Of a DNA stretch of 64,000 bases, positions 62,860 through 64,000 are shown in pieces. The DNA lies in NCBI RefSeq assembly GCF_004347735.1, contig NZ_SLTI01000060.1, positions 248,001 to 312,000 on the forward strand. The letters are read 5' to 3'. Each line of letters starts with the position of its first letter. Position 1 is the stretch's first letter. The DNA is from Sulfuricurvum sp. IAE1 (GTDB lineage: Bacteria > Campylobacterota > Campylobacteria > Campylobacterales > Sulfurimonadaceae). The notes beneath the pieces were generated by a model that saw only the letters and a program-made list of their open reading frames with translations, made no database searches and had not been told where the DNA came from. The translations under genes were made by a program, and so were the position numbers.

Positions 62860-64000
62860 TCAGAGCTTCTCCACGAACGAAGCGAGGATTTCGCGCTTGT
62901 TGCCCCCGAAGTTGATGAGCAGTTTGAATTCCCGTCCCGATTTGGAGACCCCCTCGACCCGTCCGGCACCGAAAATCTTGTGGCGGACGAGGTCCCCTTT
63001 TTTGTAGGAGGTGTTTTTTTCGAGGATGAGGGACCCTTCGCACAGCCCCGCTTCGTTGATGAACCGGCTGCGCTGCAGCTCGGTACGGCGCCCTTTGTAA
63101 AAGCGGCTGTTGACGCTCGAGAGGGTCAGCGCGCTTTTGGCACGGGTGAGGGCGACATAACCGAGGCGCCGCTCCTCTTCAAGATCGCTGCCGTCTCCGA
63201 TGAGGGGAAGGAACCCTTCTTCGAGGCCGATAACGAAGAGGTGCTCGAATTCCAGCCCTTTGGACGCGTGGATGCTCATGATGTAGATGCTCTCTCCCTC
63301 GACCTGGTCCTGTTCGCTTTGCAGCGTGATGTCGTTGAGAAATTCCGAAAGGGAAGCTTCGGGGTTTTGTTTGACGTAGTCACGGAACAGACCGTAGAAC
63401 TCGTCGACGTTCGAAACTTTGTCGGCTTCGTCGGGGAGCCCTTTGAGGGTCTCTTTGATTTTGAAACGCTCTTCGAGCAGATCGATGAAACGGTAAATCG
63501 CTTCGTCGGCCACCCTGCGAAGTTCGGTGATTTCGGCCACGAAATCGCGCAGTTCCTGGGCGCTTTTTTTCCGAACGAGGGCTTCGAGCTGGTCGTCGGG
63601 CAGGGTGGCGATGAACTCGAACATCGATTTGCCCGCCTCCATGGCGGAGAGCTCGATTTTGTCGATTGTCGCTTTTCCCAGCCCCCGCTTGGGCTTGTTG
63701 ATGATCCGTTTCAGCGAAAAGTTGTCGTGGACGTTCGTGACGACGCGCAGATAGCTGATGAGATCCTTGATTTCGGCGCGGTCGTAGAAACGGAGCCCGC
63801 CGACGAGCTTATACGCGATTCCGGCACGGTTGAGCCCCTCTTCGAGCGAACGGCTGAGCGCATTGATACGGTAGAGCACCGCGATCTCGCTGGGGCGTAC
63901 TCCCCCCTCGATCAGTTTTTTGATCGCCTTGGCGATTTTTTGGGACTCTTCGCTCTCGTCCCCTGAAGTGATCGTTTGCACCTCTTCCCCGCCGCTTTTC
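62860..64000 (-). CDS. UvrD/PcrA-type DNA helicase (5' part outside window)
   Basis: The C-terminal 379 residues of a superfamily-1A helicase; the frame is open to the window edge. Visible are YRINALSRSLEEGLNRAGIAYKLVGGLRFYDRAEIKDL (motif IV region), MSIHASKGLEFEHLFVIGLEEGFLP (motif V) and LGYVALTRAKSALTLS (motif VI). The end has a Tudor-like domain, YKKGDLVRHKIFGAGRVEGVSKSG, as in PcrA/UvrD. It unwinds DNA in excision repair and replication conflicts. Confidence 0.92.
   Translation of the reverse strand, partial: KSGGEEVQTITSGDESEESQKIAKAIKKLIEGGVRPSEIAVLYRINALSRSLEEGLNRAGIAYKLVGGLRFYDRAEIKDLISYLRVVTNVHDNFSLKRIINKPKRGLGKATIDKIELSAMEAGKSMFEFIATLPDDQLEALVRKKSAQELRDFVAEITELRRVADEAIYRFIDLLEERFKIKETLKGLPDEADKVSNVDEFYGLFRDYVKQNPEASLSEFLNDITLQSEQDQVEGESIYIMSIHASKGLEFEHLFVIGLEEGFLPLIGDGSDLEEERRLGYVALTRAKSALTLSSVNSRFYKGRRTELQRSRFINEAGLCEGSLILEKNTSYKKGDLVRHKIFGAGRVEGVSKSGREFKLLINFGGNKREILASFVEKL

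Noticed and set aside
1-64000. CRISPR array, tRNA, rRNA, transposase or integrase
   Set aside because: No spaced repeat series, no cloverleaf, and no transposase or integrase motifs were seen in any gap or gene.

Overview
The window is a gene-dense chromosomal segment of a member of the Campylobacterota (formerly Epsilonproteobacteria), most like a sulfur-oxidising lineage of the Sulfurimonas/Sulfuricurvum/Sulfurovum type. This rests on gene content and order: a soxXYZAB thiosulfate-oxidation cluster; an HsrA/CosR-like response regulator; flhF-flhG-small membrane gene-fliA-fliM-fliY and nif3-flgZ-waaA-rluA in the order I recall from Helicobacter; and a futalosine-pathway type deaminase. Base composition looks near 50-55% GC by eye, richer than most cultured relatives, so I do not name a genus. 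I saw no rRNA, tRNA, CRISPR array, insertion sequence or prophage. Intergenic gaps are short (the longest is about 200 bases) and many neighbouring genes overlap by 1-20 bases.

Layout. 1-7.8 kb: 3' part of bamA, then on the minus strand a DUF808 membrane protein, a Ppx/GppA phosphatase, a 2x4Fe-4S ferredoxin, a histidine kinase with an HsrA-like regulator, an OmpA-type lipoprotein, folB and plsY. 7.9-13.8 kb, plus strand: nadA, nadC, flhB, then a membrane-anchored cache-like sensor, a response regulator and a histidine kinase. 13.8-21.6 kb: soxX-soxY-soxZ-soxA-soxB, an outer-membrane porin, and three exported proteins (metallo-beta-lactamase fold, DsrE-like, duplicated DUF302). 21.7-32.8 kb: DHH phosphoesterase, M23 peptidase, lpxC, tsaB-like, thrB, ylxR-infB-rbfA-rimP, ribD, ubiE/menG, xseA. 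32.8-34.9 kb, minus: sppA and an amidohydrolase (probable aminodeoxyfutalosine deaminase). 35.0-37.3 kb: CheY-like, CheC-like and diguanylate cyclase genes. 37.4-43.6 kb: aroQ, folK, then the flagellar block flhF to fliY. 43.6-48.0 kb: LOG-family protein, mnmA, MFS transporter, nhaA with a long leader. 48.0-52.1 kb, minus: mtgA, TRIC-type channel, gamma carbonic anhydrase homologue, ppk1. 52.2-60.5 kb, plus: TPR protein, NYN protein, nif3-like, flgZ, waaA, rluA-type synthase, then ffh-rpsP-khpA-rimM-trmD-rplS ending at a UUCG terminator. 60.6-64.0 kb, minus: smpB, ispE, csrA, truB and the 3' part of a uvrD/pcrA-type helicase.

The most interesting parts are regulatory and accessory. A three-gene sensor/regulator/kinase module sits directly upstream of sox, and a 9-base direct repeat with 11-base spacing lies in the soxX promoter region. 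The HsrA/CosR-like regulator keeps a phosphoacceptor aspartate and a partner kinase, unlike the orphan regulators known from Helicobacter and Campylobacter. The sox operon continues into an uncharacterised exported trio. Several long hairpins (soxB/porin, ffh/rpsP, nhaA leader) are not explained by annotated genes. Function calls come from reading motifs and domain layouts by eye; no database search was run.
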